From assembly GCF_032399705.1 (NCBI RefSeq), contig NZ_CP135922.1, positions 4,588,001-4,652,000 of the forward strand: DNA of 64,000 nucleotides. Direction: 5' to 3'. Shown one piece after another: positions 16,077 to 25,650 of the stretch. The notes beneath the pieces were generated by a model. The model saw only the letters and a program-made list of their open reading frames with translations, ran no database searches and was not told the origin of the DNA. Each line of letters opens with the position of its first letter. Position 1 is the first letter of the stretch. This DNA is from Paenibacillus sp. BIC5C1 (GTDB taxonomy: Bacteria; Bacillota; Bacilli; Paenibacillales; Paenibacillaceae). The position numbers and the translations under genes are program-made.

Positions 16077-17177
16077 TTAAGGGCGTGCTACAGCCTTCTC
16101 AGCCAGCGTGTTCTCCAGTGCCGTGACAAACGCACGGTTCTGTTCTGATGTTCCGACGGACACACGAATGTATGTTGGATATACATCGAATCCAGGACGA
16201 ACAATAATGCCTTGTTTCAATAGCGACTGGAACGCCGTTGCAGAAGGCATGTCCAGATCAACCATGATGAAGTTACCCTGCGAAGGGAAAAACGGCAGTT
16301 CTAACCGTGTGAATTCATTTTGCAAATACGCTCGTTCTACCGCATTACGCTCCGCACATGCTTGGACAAAAGCCTGATCCTCAAGTGCAGCCTTTGCCGC
16401 AGCCTGACCGAAACGTGAAGTGTTAAACGGCTCACGTACACGGTTAATGAGATCAATCACTTCCGGGCGTGCAATACCGTATCCAATACGCAATGAAGCC
16501 AAGCCATAGATTTTGGAGAATGTCCGCAAAATAACCAGGTTAGGATAACGCTCAATCATAGGAACACTTTGTGGATACGCCTCATCCGTTACGAATTCAT
16601 AATAAGCTTCATCCAACACAACCATCACATGAGAAGGTACTCGATCCAGGAATGCCGTCAATTCCTGCTCAGAGATAATTGTACCCGTTGGGTTATTGGG
16701 ATTACACACCCAAACTGCTTTAGTCTTATCATTGATTTGCGCAAGCATGGAAGTCAGGTCATGAGTTCCATCTTTAAGTGGCACTTCAATGCTGACAGCA
16801 CCTTCAATGTCAGCATTACTTTTGTATACAGAGAACGTCTGGTCGGCCATGATGTTCTCGTCTCCCGGGAGGAAGAATGCACGAGTAATCAACGCAATGA
16901 TCTCATCCGATCCACAACCAAAGATCAAATTATTCCGTTCCACTCCCAGATGCTTCGCTAGCACCTCAGTCAGTTCCTTGGAACTTCCATCCGGATATAT
17001 GCTTACATTGACCAGCTCTCTGGTGATCGCTTCAAGCGCAGCAGGCGAACTTCCATATGGATTTTCGTTGGAGGCCAGCTTGATTACTTGCTCCAAACCC
17101 AGCTCACGTTTCACTTCTTCAATCGGTTTGCCCGGTTTATATACAGGCAGATTGACAATCTGGGACTTCGGTTTCAA
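16077..17177 (-). CDS. hisC: Histidinol-phosphate / aromatic aminotransferase
   Basis: PLP-dependent class I/II aminotransferase. In B. subtilis the enzyme at this position serves both histidine (imidazole-acetol phosphate) and tyrosine/phenylalanine transamination, which explains a his gene in a trp cluster. The 366 residues include ASNENPYGSSP near the N-terminus, VCNPNNPTGT near residue 158 and the Schiff-base lysine in RTFSKIYGLASLRIGYG. The start is TTG at 17177 with GGAGGCGG upstream. It lies between trpA and tyrA. Confidence 0.94.
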   Translation of the reverse strand: MKPKSQIVNLPVYKPGKPIEEVKRELGLEQVIKLASNENPYGSSPAALEAITRELVNVSIYPDGSSKELTEVLAKHLGVERNNLIFGCGSDEIIALITRAFFLPGDENIMADQTFSVYKSNADIEGAVSIEVPLKDGTHDLTSMLAQINDKTKAVWVCNPNNPTGTIISEQELTAFLDRVPSHVMVVLDEAYYEFVTDEAYPQSVPMIERYPNLVILRTFSKIYGLASLRIGYGIARPEVIDLINRVREPFNTSRFGQAAAKAALEDQAFVQACAERNAVERAYLQNEFTRLELPFFPSQGNFIMVDLDMPSATAFQSLLKQGIIVRPGFDVYPTYIRVSVGTSEQNRAFVTALENTLAEKAVARP

Positions 17178-17211
17178 CCCGACCGCCTCCTATTATTGAA
17201 ATAGTTATGGA

Positions 17212-17236
17212 CATGCCTCAGCCTGTGCTGAGCATG
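17212..17236 (-). promoter_or_regulatory. Intercistronic hairpin between trpA and hisC
   Basis: CATGCCTCAGC and GCTGAGCATG pair with one bulged base around a CTGT loop. No T run follows, so an RNA-processing or stability element is more likely than a terminator. Confidence 0.4.
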
Positions 17237-17262
17237 CCCTGGGATGTAACACCATTGAATCC

Positions 17263-18069
17263 CTATCCTTTTAATTGTGCCACAAAGTTGCGAATTTGCA
17301 ACAGTCCCGCCTGACGAGTATCCGGATTTCCAAGAAGAGGTGTAGCTTCCTCCACCTGACGAACGATAGCACTGCCCACAACAACGCCGTCACAGATGCG
17401 GGAGAAACGAGCCACCTGCTCATGACTGGAAATGCCAAAGCCAACAGCGACCGGAAGATCTGTCAGGCTCTTTACAGTTTCAATGAAGCTCTCTACCCCA
17501 TCGAAAAAGGAAGCTCTCTCTCCCGTGACACCAAGAGAAGAGACACAATAGATGAAACCACGTGCTCCCGTAACAATACGCTCGATTCTCGCATTGGACG
17601 TAGGGGCTACAAGCGGAACCAAATGCACACCTGCAGCATCCGCACGACGTCGCATATCCTCCGCTTCCTCAATCGGAAGATCCGGGATGATCATGCCACT
17701 GATCTCATGTTTGATCAACTCGTCAAAGAATAGATCCAGTCCCGTCTGTAACACCGGATTATAGTAGGTGAACAGTACAAAAGGCATTTTCACACCCGCA
17801 GCACGTGCTCTTGCTGCTGTCTCCATACAAGTCCGAATCGTGATCTGACTTTTTAATGCACGCTCGGAAGCACGCTGGATTACCGGTCCATCTGCAAGCG
17901 GATCAGAATAGGGAACACCGAGTTCCAAAATGTCCGCTCCTGCCTGTTCCAATTCCTTAATGATTTCCACCGTGGTGTCCACATCTGGATCTCCAACCGT
18001 AAGGAATGGAATAAGTGCTGTCCGGTTCTGTTCTTTCAAATGCTGGAAGGTCTGGTCCATCAGGTTCAT
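17263..18069 (-). CDS. trpA: Tryptophan synthase alpha chain
   Basis: TIM-barrel subunit that cleaves indole-3-glycerol phosphate to indole, which channels to TrpB. The 268 residues show the signature [18 protein letters not shown] with the catalytic Glu and Asp, [14 protein letters not shown] at about 130-143, and the phosphate loop [13 protein letters not shown] near residue 205. Its start overlaps the trpB stop by four bases (ATGA). Confidence 0.96.
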   Translation of the reverse strand: MNLMDQTFQHLKEQNRTALIPFLTVGDPDVDTTVEIIKELEQAGADILELGVPYSDPLADGPVIQRASERALKSQITIRTCMETAARARAAGVKMPFVLFTYYNPVLQTGLDLFFDELIKHEISGMIIPDLPIEEAEDMRRRADAAGVHLVPLVAPTSNARIERIVTGARGFIYCVSSLGVTGERASFFDGVESFIETVKSLTDLPVAVGFGISSHEQVARFSRICDGVVVGSAIVRQVEEATPLLGNPDTRQAGLLQIRNFVAQLKG

Positions 18070-19265
18070 GCCAAGTCCCCTCCTGTATATTTCATAATGG
18101 ATTCAACGTCTTTGTCACCGCGACCGGAAAGACAGATCACAACGATATCATCAGCGCTGAGTTCAGGCGCAAGCTTGACGACCTGGGCAACAGCATGGGC
18201 TGACTCCAAAGCGGGAATAATGCCTTCTGTTCGGCTTAGTAATTGCAAGGCATCCAATGCCTCCTGATCCGTAATTGGAACATATTTGGCACGTTTAATA
18301 TCTTTGAGATAGGAATGCTCGGGACCAACCCCCGGATAATCAAGTCCTGCTGAAATGGAATGGGCTGGCTGAACTTGTCCATATTCATCTTGCAGTAGAT
18401 AACTCATCGAACCCTGGAATACACCATGTGTCCCTTTGCTCATCGTAGCCGCATGGAATTCGGTGTCCACCCCTTTACCTGCTGCTTCAACACCAACAAG
18501 CTTCACATCCTGATCACCAATAAACGGATAGAACATACCGATTGCATTACTTCCGCCGCCTACAGCTGCAACAATCACATCCGGCAACCGTCCTTCAATC
18601 TCCTGAATCTGGCGCCGTGTCTCATCACCGATCACTCGTTGGAAGTTACGTACCATCATTGGATACGGATGAGGACCGACTACAGATCCAAGCACGTAGA
18701 AGGTATCTTCCACATTACTAACCCAGTAGCGGAGCGCCTCGTTACCTGCATCTTTCAATGTGCGCGTGCCAGATGTCACCGGAATGACTTCCGCCCCAAG
18801 CAGCTTCATCCGAAATACGTTCAATTGTTGGCGCTGCGTATCTTCCTCACCCATAAACACTTTACATTCAAGCCCCAGCAATGCAGCAACGGTTGCCGTG
18901 GCAACGCCATGCTGTCCTGCACCCGTTTCGGCGATGACTTTCTTTTTACCCATCCGTTTAGCCAATAATCCCTGTCCAATAGCGTTATTGATCTTGTGCG
19001 CTCCTGTATGGTTCAGGTCTTCACGTTTCAGATAAATTTTGGGTCCACCCAAGCGACGGGACAATTGCTCTGCATGGTATAAAGGCGTTTCCCGTCCGGA
19101 ATACTCACTTAGCAGATAATTCAGTTCCTTGTTGAATTCCTCATCTTCGGAGAAGTGGCTGTAAGCTTCCTCCAGTTCGATCAGAGCGTTCATTAATGTC
19201 TCAGGTACAAAGCGGCCTCCGAAGGGACCGAAACGCCCGTGTTGATCCGGCAATTGATGTGTCAT
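18066..19265 (-). CDS. trpB: Tryptophan synthase beta chain
   Basis: PLP enzyme joining indole to serine. In the 399 residues the cofactor lysine is in [15 protein letters not shown] (about residue 85-92), followed by [12 protein letters not shown], the glycine-rich phosphate loop [12 protein letters not shown], and the C-terminal CLSGRGDKD. Overlaps trpF stop and trpA start by four bases each, consistent with stoichiometric synthesis of the alpha2beta2 complex. Confidence 0.97.
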   Translation of the reverse strand: MTHQLPDQHGRFGPFGGRFVPETLMNALIELEEAYSHFSEDEEFNKELNYLLSEYSGRETPLYHAEQLSRRLGGPKIYLKREDLNHTGAHKINNAIGQGLLAKRMGKKKVIAETGAGQHGVATATVAALLGLECKVFMGEEDTQRQQLNVFRMKLLGAEVIPVTSGTRTLKDAGNEALRYWVSNVEDTFYVLGSVVGPHPYPMMVRNFQRVIGDETRRQIQEIEGRLPDVIVAAVGGGSNAIGMFYPFIGDQDVKLVGVEAAGKGVDTEFHAATMSKGTHGVFQGSMSYLLQDEYGQVQPAHSISAGLDYPGVGPEHSYLKDIKRAKYVPITDQEALDALQLLSRTEGIIPALESAHAVAQVVKLAPELSADDIVVICLSGRGDKDVESIMKYTGGDLA

Positions 19266-19999
19266 GCCTGCTTCACCCTTTCTACAAATGCTGTAATTTT
19301 CGCTATATCCTTCACACCTTCGGATTCTACGCCGCTGGACACATCGACGCCGTCCGGTGCATATGTCTGTATTAGTTGTTGCACATTATCCGGCTGTAAT
19401 CCTCCTGCCACGAACAACGCGATCCCATGTTTTCTTGCCCAGTCGGCGTAGAAAGGAATTCGTTCCCAGGCAAAGGTTTTACCGGAGCCCCCTCCATAGA
19501 GTGGGTCAAACGTATCGAGCAATATGGCGTCCACCACATTTTTATATGGATCAAGTGCCAGCAAGGCGGTATCGTCAGCTAATGAACCTGTTTCCTCTTT
19601 TGGAAAAGAGAAAGCCTTGAACACTTCGCTACCGAAGCGCTGCTTCACCTGTTCACAAAATTCCGGCGTTTCCTGTCCGTGCAGCTGAATGACATCCAGG
19701 CGTGAAATCTGCATGATGCTTTCCAGCTCTTCGAGCGTGGGATTCACGAAAACACCCGCCAGTTTCGGCCGATCGAACATCGTCCAGTCCAAGAGAACCG
19801 TTCTTAGCTCCGCACCCTGTTCAGGTGTAATACGGCGACGGGATGGGGCAAAAACAACACCAACGTAATCCACAGGCAAGTTTATCATCGATTTTAGCAC
19901 TTCAACGTCCTGAAGTCCACATATTTTTACAGCCGCTGCCGGCCGGTTTCGCAGATCCACGTCTTTGCTGCTTGTACCGTCATGATTGATTGCATTCAT
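19262..19999 (-). CDS. trpF: Phosphoribosylanthranilate isomerase
   Basis: TIM-barrel isomerase converting PRA to CdRP. The 245 residues have [11 protein letters not shown] with the catalytic Cys near residue 27, the QLHGQE strand near 119, the catalytic Asp in [17 protein letters not shown], and the phosphate-binding [11 protein letters not shown]. The first ~20 residues are a slightly long, polar N-terminus. Four-base overlaps with trpC and trpB. Confidence 0.94.
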   Translation of the reverse strand: MNAINHDGTSSKDVDLRNRPAAAVKICGLQDVEVLKSMINLPVDYVGVVFAPSRRRITPEQGAELRTVLLDWTMFDRPKLAGVFVNPTLEELESIMQISRLDVIQLHGQETPEFCEQVKQRFGSEVFKAFSFPKEETGSLADDTALLALDPYKNVVDAILLDTFDPLYGGGSGKTFAWERIPFYADWARKHGIALFVAGGLQPDNVQQLIQTYAPDGVDVSSGVESEGVKDIAKITAFVERVKQA

Positions 20000-20787
20000 G
20001 CTTTTGGTCCCATCAGTTCATATACCGCAGCTTCAACATCGTCCTTGCGCATCAGATGCTCCCCAACAAGGATACCATGCACACCTGCCTCAATAAGAGA
20101 TTCCAATGGCTGAGGGCCGTCAATTCCACTTTCACTGATTAATGTTACCCCATCCGGAATCAAGTTCATCAAATCCAACGTGGTGTTCAGACTCGTTTCG
20201 AACGTTTTCAGATTGCGGTTGTTGATGCCCACAAGTGTTGCCTGCGGAATATCGAGTACTTGCTCCAGTTCAGCACGGTCATGGACTTCAATTAATGCAT
20301 CAAGGCCCAGACTCTTGGCAAATGTCAGATATTGACGCATCTGTTCGGGTGTCAGAATGCTCGCAATCAGCAAAACGGCATCCGCACCAAGCAGCCTTGC
20401 CTCGGCAATCTGTCGCTCATCTATAATAAAATCCTTGCGCAGTAGCGGTATGTTCACAGCTTCATGAATGGCCTGCAAGTATTCGCTATTTCCCTGGAAA
20501 TAAGAAACGTCGGTCAATACGGATATACAATCCGCACCAGCCCGTTCGTATGCGGAAGCAATCTCTATCGGATGGAAATCAGGACGAATCAGTCCTTTGG
20601 ACGGAGAAGCCTTCTTCACTTCGGCTATGAGACCCAGCTTACGGTTACGTCTCTCTGATAGAGCACGTTCGAATCCACGAGTATTAGGTAAAGACTCTAT
20701 CTTTTTCAGCGCATCGTTCATCTGAAATGTTTGGGCGAGAACTTCAACTTCTTTATGTTTGGTTGCTACGATTCGATCAAGATACAT
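19996..20787 (-). CDS. trpC: Indole-3-glycerol phosphate synthase
   Basis: TIM-barrel enzyme that closes the indole ring from CdRP. The 263 residues contain IAEVKKASPSKGLIRPDF (substrate lysine and SPSKG, about 53-70), ISVLTDVSYFQG, LLRKDFIID and the GINNRNLKTF strand, then SESGI. Start overlaps the trpD 3' end by eleven bases. It is a separate protein from TrpF here, not fused as in enterobacteria. Confidence 0.96.
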   Translation of the reverse strand: MYLDRIVATKHKEVEVLAQTFQMNDALKKIESLPNTRGFERALSERRNRKLGLIAEVKKASPSKGLIRPDFHPIEIASAYERAGADCISVLTDVSYFQGNSEYLQAIHEAVNIPLLRKDFIIDERQIAEARLLGADAVLLIASILTPEQMRQYLTFAKSLGLDALIEVHDRAELEQVLDIPQATLVGINNRNLKTFETSLNTTLDLMNLIPDGVTLISESGIDGPQPLESLIEAGVHGILVGEHLMRKDDVEAAVYELMGPKA

Positions 20788-21868
20788 GACTGTACGCCTC
20801 CGTTGTATGAATTAACTGTTCCAGCTTCCCGGCAGCTTTGCCGGAGTCTACAGCTTCTGTCGCCATCAACACGCCTTCTGCAATGGTATTCGCCAGACCG
20901 GATACATAGATGCACGCCCCGGCATTCAGCAGAACGACATCGCGGTATGCGCTCCGTTCTCCCTGGAAGATCCTTTTAATAATTTCGGCATTCTGAGCCG
21001 CATCTCCTCCAAGAACCGATTCCAGCGGATGTAACGATAATCCCATATCACGTGGATCAATGTCATACGTATGCACTTCACCATTACGCAGCTCGGATAC
21101 CTGGGTAGGTGCGGAAATGCTGATTTCATCCAGTCCATCATGACTTGCTACAACCAAAGCTCTTTTCAGACCCAATCGATTCAGCACTTCAGCGATCATC
21201 GGTGTCCGGCTGCGGTCGTATAAACCAAGCAATTGTCGATCCGCTCCAGCAGGATTGGTTAGAGGTCCGAGCATGTTAAAGATCGTACGCACACCCAGCT
21301 CTTTTCTTGGCGCAGCAGCATGTTTCATGGAAGGATGGTACACTTGAGCAAAACAGAAACAGATTCCGATCTCATCGAGACATTGTCTCGCCTGCTCTCC
21401 GTCCAGATGAATATTCACGCCCAATGCTTCAAGTACATCGGCACTGCCCGCCTTGCCTGATGCAGAACGATTACCATGCTTCGCCACCCGGACAGAAACA
21501 GCTGAAGCAATGATTGCCGATGCCGTTGAAATGTTGAACTTATGAATACCTGAACCACCTGTTCCACAGGTGTCCAGCAGTCCATTGCCGTCGGTCAGGA
21601 TTCGCCCCCCCTGTCCACGCATGGCTTCGGCAAACCCCGTGATTTCATCCACCGTTTCCCCCTTCATCCGCAAGCCCATAAGCAAACCTCCGATTTGAGC
21701 CGGAGTGGCCTCACCTCTCATGATGGAGTACATCAAGTCGCGCGCTTCTGCCTGTTCCAGATGGCTGCCCTCCAAAATTTTGGCAAGGCCATTCTTCATC
21801 CCTTCCGCATGACTAACTTCAGTTGCGAACCGCTCGGATTCTTCATTCATGACTGGGTTCATATTCAT
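20777..21868 (-). CDS. trpD: Anthranilate phosphoribosyltransferase
   Basis: Joins anthranilate to PRPP. The 363-residue protein has the PRPP loop DTCGTGGSGIHKFNIST (about 101-117), VAKHGNRSASGKAGSADVLE and the FNMLGPLTNPA segment of the class. About 20 extra polar residues precede the usual N-terminus. GGAGAGACCGGAA precedes the ATG at 21868. No glutaminase (TrpG) is fused or adjacent, as in Bacillus, where the amidotransferase is shared with the folate operon. Confidence 0.95.
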   Translation of the reverse strand: MNMNPVMNEESERFATEVSHAEGMKNGLAKILEGSHLEQAEARDLMYSIMRGEATPAQIGGLLMGLRMKGETVDEITGFAEAMRGQGGRILTDGNGLLDTCGTGGSGIHKFNISTASAIIASAVSVRVAKHGNRSASGKAGSADVLEALGVNIHLDGEQARQCLDEIGICFCFAQVYHPSMKHAAAPRKELGVRTIFNMLGPLTNPAGADRQLLGLYDRSRTPMIAEVLNRLGLKRALVVASHDGLDEISISAPTQVSELRNGEVHTYDIDPRDMGLSLHPLESVLGGDAAQNAEIIKRIFQGERSAYRDVVLLNAGACIYVSGLANTIAEGVLMATEAVDSGKAAGKLEQLIHTTEAYSHVS

Positions 21869-21885
21869 TTCCGGTCTCTCCTCTC

Positions 21886-23457
21886 TCAGTTTTGTGCAGC
21901 CGTGGCTGGGGTAACAAAATAATCGGCGTTGGCAAGTTTCAAGGTGTGATCCTTCTCTTTGGCAGGAAACATCGCTTCTGCTGTACGAATCGCCTTCAGC
22001 AAAGCTTTGGCTTTATTTACGGTTTCTTCATATTCATTCTCAGGCACCGAATCCCATACGATTCCGGCTCCAGCCTGCACATAAGCTTTTCCCTTTTTGA
22101 AAATAATCGTTCGGATTGTAATGCAGGAGTCCATGTTTCCCGAGAAACCAAGATAACCGATAGCACCTGCGTATGCACCCCGTGCTTCTTTTTCCAGTTC
22201 CGCGATAATCTCCATCGCACGCAGCTTCGGCGCACCGGATACCGTACCCGCTGGTAAACATGAAAGAAATGCATCAAAGAAATCCTTGTCTTCTCTAAGC
22301 TCGCCTGTAACGTTGGACACCATGTGCATGACATGGGAATATCGTTCAATTTCCATGAACATGTCACATTTCACAGTTCCGAAGTTAGATACACGTCCCA
22401 GATCATTACGTCCCAGATCAACCAGCATCAGGTGCTCTGCACGTTCCTTCTCATCCTGCAGCAGGTCTGCGGCCAATGCACGATCTTCTGCTTCCGTAGC
22501 TCCCCTTGGACGAGTTCCCGCAATCGGCCGTGTCTCTACGCGGTTTCCATCCACTTTTACCAACGCTTCCGGTGAAGTACCTACAATAATTTCGTCGTCC
22601 ATCTTCAGATAATACATGTAGGGCGATGGATTCAACGTCCGAAGCACGCGATATACATGCAGCGGAGATACTTCGGTATCAATATGGAAACGTTGGGATA
22701 ATACCACTTGAAAAATATCTCCTGCCCGAATGTACTCTTTGGCCTGCTCTACATTCCCGATAAACTGTTCCTTCGTGAGATTGGAACGAATATCCCCCAA
22801 TTCCACGTCTCCTGGAATGGAACGCGGATTCAGGTTCTCCCCTGGTCCTTGCTGCTGCAAGCGTTCAGCCGCCTGTTCCAGCTTCTCAGAAGTTAAAGCA
22901 TAAGCTTGACGGATATCATCATCCGTTGCACCGTCTTTCACGTGAACATTGCCCACCAGCAGCATCTGCTGCTTCACATGGTCAAACACGATAATCTGGT
23001 CACAGAACATGAAGCGAATATCATCCATTTTCAGATCATCCAGCGCGTGAGCCGGAAGCTTCTCATAATATTGCAGCAGATCGTATCCAAAGAAACCAAT
23101 GGCCCCGCCTGTAAATGGCGGCAGTTCATCATCTTTCGGACTGCGATACTTACGCAGCAGCGCTTTGAGTTCTTCAATCGGCTTACCTGGCAATTCTCGA
23201 ATCTGTCCCGCTTCTTCTACCACGATCCGGCCTTTTTTGGCGGAGATCATCAGGAACGGATCTGTACCGATGAAGGAATATCTAGCCCATTGAATTCCAC
23301 CCTCCACACTTTCCAGCAGAAATGCCCGGTCGTTGTCAGCATAACGGCGAAAAATCCGAATCGGGGTCTCCATGTCTGCCAGAATCCGTTTGACTACCGG
23401 AATCAGATTATATTCATTCGACATTTTCAGTACTTGATTAACGTTTGGCGTTATCAT
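21886..23457 (-). CDS. trpE: Anthranilate synthase component I
   Basis: Chorismate-using enzyme, first committed step to tryptophan. Of 523 residues, the N-terminal domain carries the feedback-inhibition element FLLESVEGG (about 47-55); the chorismate-binding domain begins near residue 240 and shows NPSPYMYYLK, IAGTRPRGATEAED, LVDLGRNDLGRV and LPAGTVSGAPKLRAME. AAAGGA precedes the ATG at 23457. First gene of the trp operon, downstream of a long TRAP-type leader. Confidence 0.96.
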   Translation of the reverse strand: MITPNVNQVLKMSNEYNLIPVVKRILADMETPIRIFRRYADNDRAFLLESVEGGIQWARYSFIGTDPFLMISAKKGRIVVEEAGQIRELPGKPIEELKALLRKYRSPKDDELPPFTGGAIGFFGYDLLQYYEKLPAHALDDLKMDDIRFMFCDQIIVFDHVKQQMLLVGNVHVKDGATDDDIRQAYALTSEKLEQAAERLQQQGPGENLNPRSIPGDVELGDIRSNLTKEQFIGNVEQAKEYIRAGDIFQVVLSQRFHIDTEVSPLHVYRVLRTLNPSPYMYYLKMDDEIIVGTSPEALVKVDGNRVETRPIAGTRPRGATEAEDRALAADLLQDEKERAEHLMLVDLGRNDLGRVSNFGTVKCDMFMEIERYSHVMHMVSNVTGELREDKDFFDAFLSCLPAGTVSGAPKLRAMEIIAELEKEARGAYAGAIGYLGFSGNMDSCITIRTIIFKKGKAYVQAGAGIVWDSVPENEYEETVNKAKALLKAIRTAEAMFPAKEKDHTLKLANADYFVTPATAAQN

Positions 23458-23483
23458 CAGATCACGTCCTTTCAGATTTATAT

Positions 23484-23664
23484 AAGTTCAACTAAAGAGG
23501 TTTACACTGAGCACTCCGATGACAGAACAACCTTCCGATCGCTGTTATCCCCAGATTTTTTGATTCTCTTTCTAAAGGGAAAATCCGGTGATAAAGGCGA
23601 ACGCTCCGCTTCTTCAGGTTATTTCTGTCCTCTCCGTTTTTGTGTAAAAAGTTTAGTTGAACCT
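23484..23664. mobile_element. MITE-like foldback element in the trp leader
   Basis: About 180 bases bounded by inverted ends: left AGTTCAACTAAA then TTTACAC (23485-23507), right, on the complement, GGTTCAACTAAA then TTTACAC (23642-23663). TATA flanks both sides, a possible target duplication. The interior is also imperfectly self-complementary: GACAGAA and AACCT recur inverted in both arms. No coding capacity. It sits between the attenuator hairpin and the trpE ribosome site. Confidence 0.6.
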
Positions 23665-23693
23665 ATATGGGTAGAAGAAACAATTCAATATAC

Positions 23694-23726
23694 AACAAAA
23701 AAACCTCTACCATCAGGTAGAGGTTT
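23694..23726 (-). terminator. Attenuator-type terminator in the trp leader
   Basis: Minus strand AAACCTCTACC-TGAT-GGTAGAGGTTT, an 11-pair perfect stem with tetraloop, followed by seven T. It lies inside the transcribed leader, between the trp promoter and trpE, so it must act conditionally or be read through. Its 5' arm contains CTCTAC, complementary to GTAGAG in the TRAP-site region. Confidence 0.75.
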
Positions 23727-23817
23727 GGTTATAAGCTGTTTCAACAGGTTGGTGCTTCATAAATAACAAGTCCCTATACATGCATCCTTACCGAATTATC
23801 ACACAGACTGTTGTATG

Positions 23818-23844
23818 GATGAATTAAGAAGTCTTAAATTCATC
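23818..23844 (-). promoter_or_regulatory. Large hairpin in the trp leader
   Basis: GATGAATT pairs with AATTCATC and AAGA with TCTT, leaving one bulge and a two-base loop. No T run on either side. Just upstream (about 23889-23910) the plus strand has the tetranucleotide run (CATT)4, a length-variable simple repeat. Role unknown. Confidence 0.4.
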
Positions 23845-24064
23845 ATATACAAAGGAAATGTCCCGGCTTACACTGTTTCTTACCCATAGCACTCATTCAT
23901 TCATTCATTCATGAGATGCATGAGGATAACCGTCGTGTTATACCTAAACAAAACGATGTCGCTAGACACGTTTGCATTCCTTCATCCTGTTCTAATAATT
24001 CCGTAGCTCGACGTACCGCGAATCAGTTGACCGGCTTCTGTTGCTCCGGTTACCACCCGCTGGA

Positions 24065-24120
24065 CTCTGCTATATACTCCACTCATCTCAGCTGCTCTCA
24101 GCTCAATCTCTACTCTACTC
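24065..24120 (-). promoter_or_regulatory. TRAP-binding site: eleven NAG triplets in the trp leader
   Basis: On the minus strand the transcript reads GAG, GAG, GAG, GAG, GAG, CAG, GAG, GAG, GAG, TAG, GAG, spaced 2,2,3,2,2,2,2,2,4,2 bases. Eleven triplets match the eleven subunits of the TRAP ring, and mtrB, encoding TRAP, is in this same window (33670-33900). It begins about five bases after the predicted transcription start. Tryptophan-bound TRAP should wrap this RNA and reduce trp expression. Confidence 0.88.
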
Positions 24121-24131
24121 AACTGGTTCTC

Positions 24132-24160
24132 ACTATACATCATTCCGAATGATTTGACAA
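24132..24160 (-). promoter_or_regulatory. trp operon promoter
   Basis: Minus strand -35 TTGTCA (24155-24160), 17-base spacer, -10 TATAGT (24132-24137), immediately upstream of the eleven NAG triplets and just after the aroH stop (24172). It would give a trpEDCFBA transcript separate from read-through of aroC-aroB-aroH. Confidence 0.78.
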
Positions 24161-24171
24161 CCACTCTAAAT

Positions 24172-24549
24172 TTACGAATTGGAAGGTGCCGCCAAATCAG
24201 GACGTAGAGACTGTGCACCGTTAAGATACACATGGTTGATTTCATTTTGACCTTTTGCAGTGTTAACATGTACCATAAAACGAATGCACTGCGGCAAGGC
24301 GCCTGCAACCGGAACTTCCAACGCACACATCAAGGGTACAAGCTCCCAGCCATCCAACTGGCGAATTGCCTTTGCCGGGAAAGCAGCATCCAGGTCTCCA
24401 GTCATTGTAATCCACACACTGCAAATATCTTCGGGTTGGATCTCGTTACGATCCACGATTTCCTGCAATAGTACAGCCGTTTCTTTCAAAATATGTTCTT
24501 CGTTATTATGCGTGACCGTAGTAGCCCCGCGAATTCCCCGAGTAACCAT
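24172..24549 (-). CDS. aroH: Chorismate mutase, AroH type
   Basis: Monofunctional, trimeric AroH-class enzyme converting chorismate to prephenate. The 125 residues start VTRGIRGATTVTHN (Arg-7-type catalytic residue), have the central SVWITMTGDLDAAFPAKA and MCALEVPVAGALPQCIR, with active-site Arg/Cys, and the C-terminal HVYLNGAQSLRPD. Length and order (aroB-aroH-trpE) match B. subtilis. Confidence 0.95.
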   Translation of the reverse strand: MVTRGIRGATTVTHNNEEHILKETAVLLQEIVDRNEIQPEDICSVWITMTGDLDAAFPAKAIRQLDGWELVPLMCALEVPVAGALPQCIRFMVHVNTAKGQNEINHVYLNGAQSLRPDLAAPSNS

Positions 24550-24554
24550 CGCTT

Positions 24555-25649
24555 TTAATCTCCCTTCTTGAGCATTTCAATGACTTCGCGTACTGCCGTA
24601 ACCGGTACATCCTTCACAATTCTGGCAGCGCCGATCCGGTCAGGAATAATGAAGACCATATGGCCCTCACGGAACTTTTTGTCGTGCATCATTGCATCCA
24701 TTAATGCATCTGTATCCAAATGTTTTGGCATCGTAACCGGGAGGCGCAATGAACGCAACATGCGAACCGTATCGTCATAAAGTCCTGCTGGGGCTCCCAA
24801 CTTCTCGCCGAGCAATGCCGAGCCCGCCATACCAATCGAGATGGCTTCACCATGCAGAAATTCTCCGTAACCGGCAATGGCTTCAATAGCATGACCAATC
24901 GTATGACCCAGGTTTAACAGAGCGCGTTCTCCATTTTCCCGTTCATCACGTGAGACAATCTCTGCCTTGATACCACATCCTCGTTCCAAGCCATATCCCA
25001 GGGCCTCTGGATCAAGGGCAAGCAGCTCATCCGCATGCTCCTCACACCAGAATGCAAAAGCTTCATCCCGAATTAGTCCGTGCTTCAGCATTTCTGACAA
25101 ACCAGCCGAGACATCGCGTGGCGGTAAGGTTTGAAGCGTATCCACATCATAGAGTACCAGCTCTGGCTGATGGAATGCACCAATCATATTTTTAGCCAGC
25201 GGATGATTGACAGCTACTTTGCCGCCAACACTGCTGTCATGCGCCAGGATCGTCGTAGGTACCTGTACAAACTTGATTCCACGCATATATGTAGCAGCAA
25301 CAAAACCAGCCAGATCCCCTACAACACCCCCGCCTAGAGCAACAATCGCCGAACTGCGATCCAGTTTGCCTTCAATGGCGACAGTCATCATATCCTGGTA
25401 TACCGAAAGGGATTTCGACGTTTCACCCGATGGAACAACTGCGGAGACGACTGTAAAACCAGCCGTGCGCAGTGTTTGTTCCAGATCGGACAAGTATTTG
25501 GGTGCCACATGCTCATCAGTAATAATGAGTAAGGGGCTTTTTTTGGTTAAGCCATATTGCTCAAAATATTGAGGTGCTTGAGCCAACAGGCCGCTGCCAA
25601 TAAGGATTGGATAAGAGCGCTCCTCCAACTGCACTGTCAGCTGGCGCAT
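24555..25649 (-). CDS. aroB: 3-dehydroquinate synthase
   Basis: NAD- and zinc-dependent second step of the shikimate pathway. I use the ATG at 25649, giving 364 residues, because it follows the aroC stop directly and has GGAG ten bases upstream; the open frame continues further upstream into aroC. Motifs: PSGETSKSL (about 80-88), GGGVVGDLAGFVAATYMRG, the metal-ligand region NLGHTIGHAIE and FLHGEAISIGM. Confidence 0.95.
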   Translation of the reverse strand: MRQLTVQLEERSYPILIGSGLLAQAPQYFEQYGLTKKSPLLIITDEHVAPKYLSDLEQTLRTAGFTVVSAVVPSGETSKSLSVYQDMMTVAIEGKLDRSSAIVALGGGVVGDLAGFVAATYMRGIKFVQVPTTILAHDSSVGGKVAVNHPLAKNMIGAFHQPELVLYDVDTLQTLPPRDVSAGLSEMLKHGLIRDEAFAFWCEEHADELLALDPEALGYGLERGCGIKAEIVSRDERENGERALLNLGHTIGHAIEAIAGYGEFLHGEAISIGMAGSALLGEKLGAPAGLYDDTVRMLRSLRLPVTMPKHLDTDALMDAMMHDKKFREGHMVFIIPDRIGAARIVKDVPVTAVREVIEMLKKGD

Positions 25650-25650
25650 C

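Noticed and set aside
22906..23766. 286-codon plus-strand open frame across the trpE start and leader
   Set aside because: Antisense to trpE and crossing the MITE-like element and attenuator; no family resemblance.
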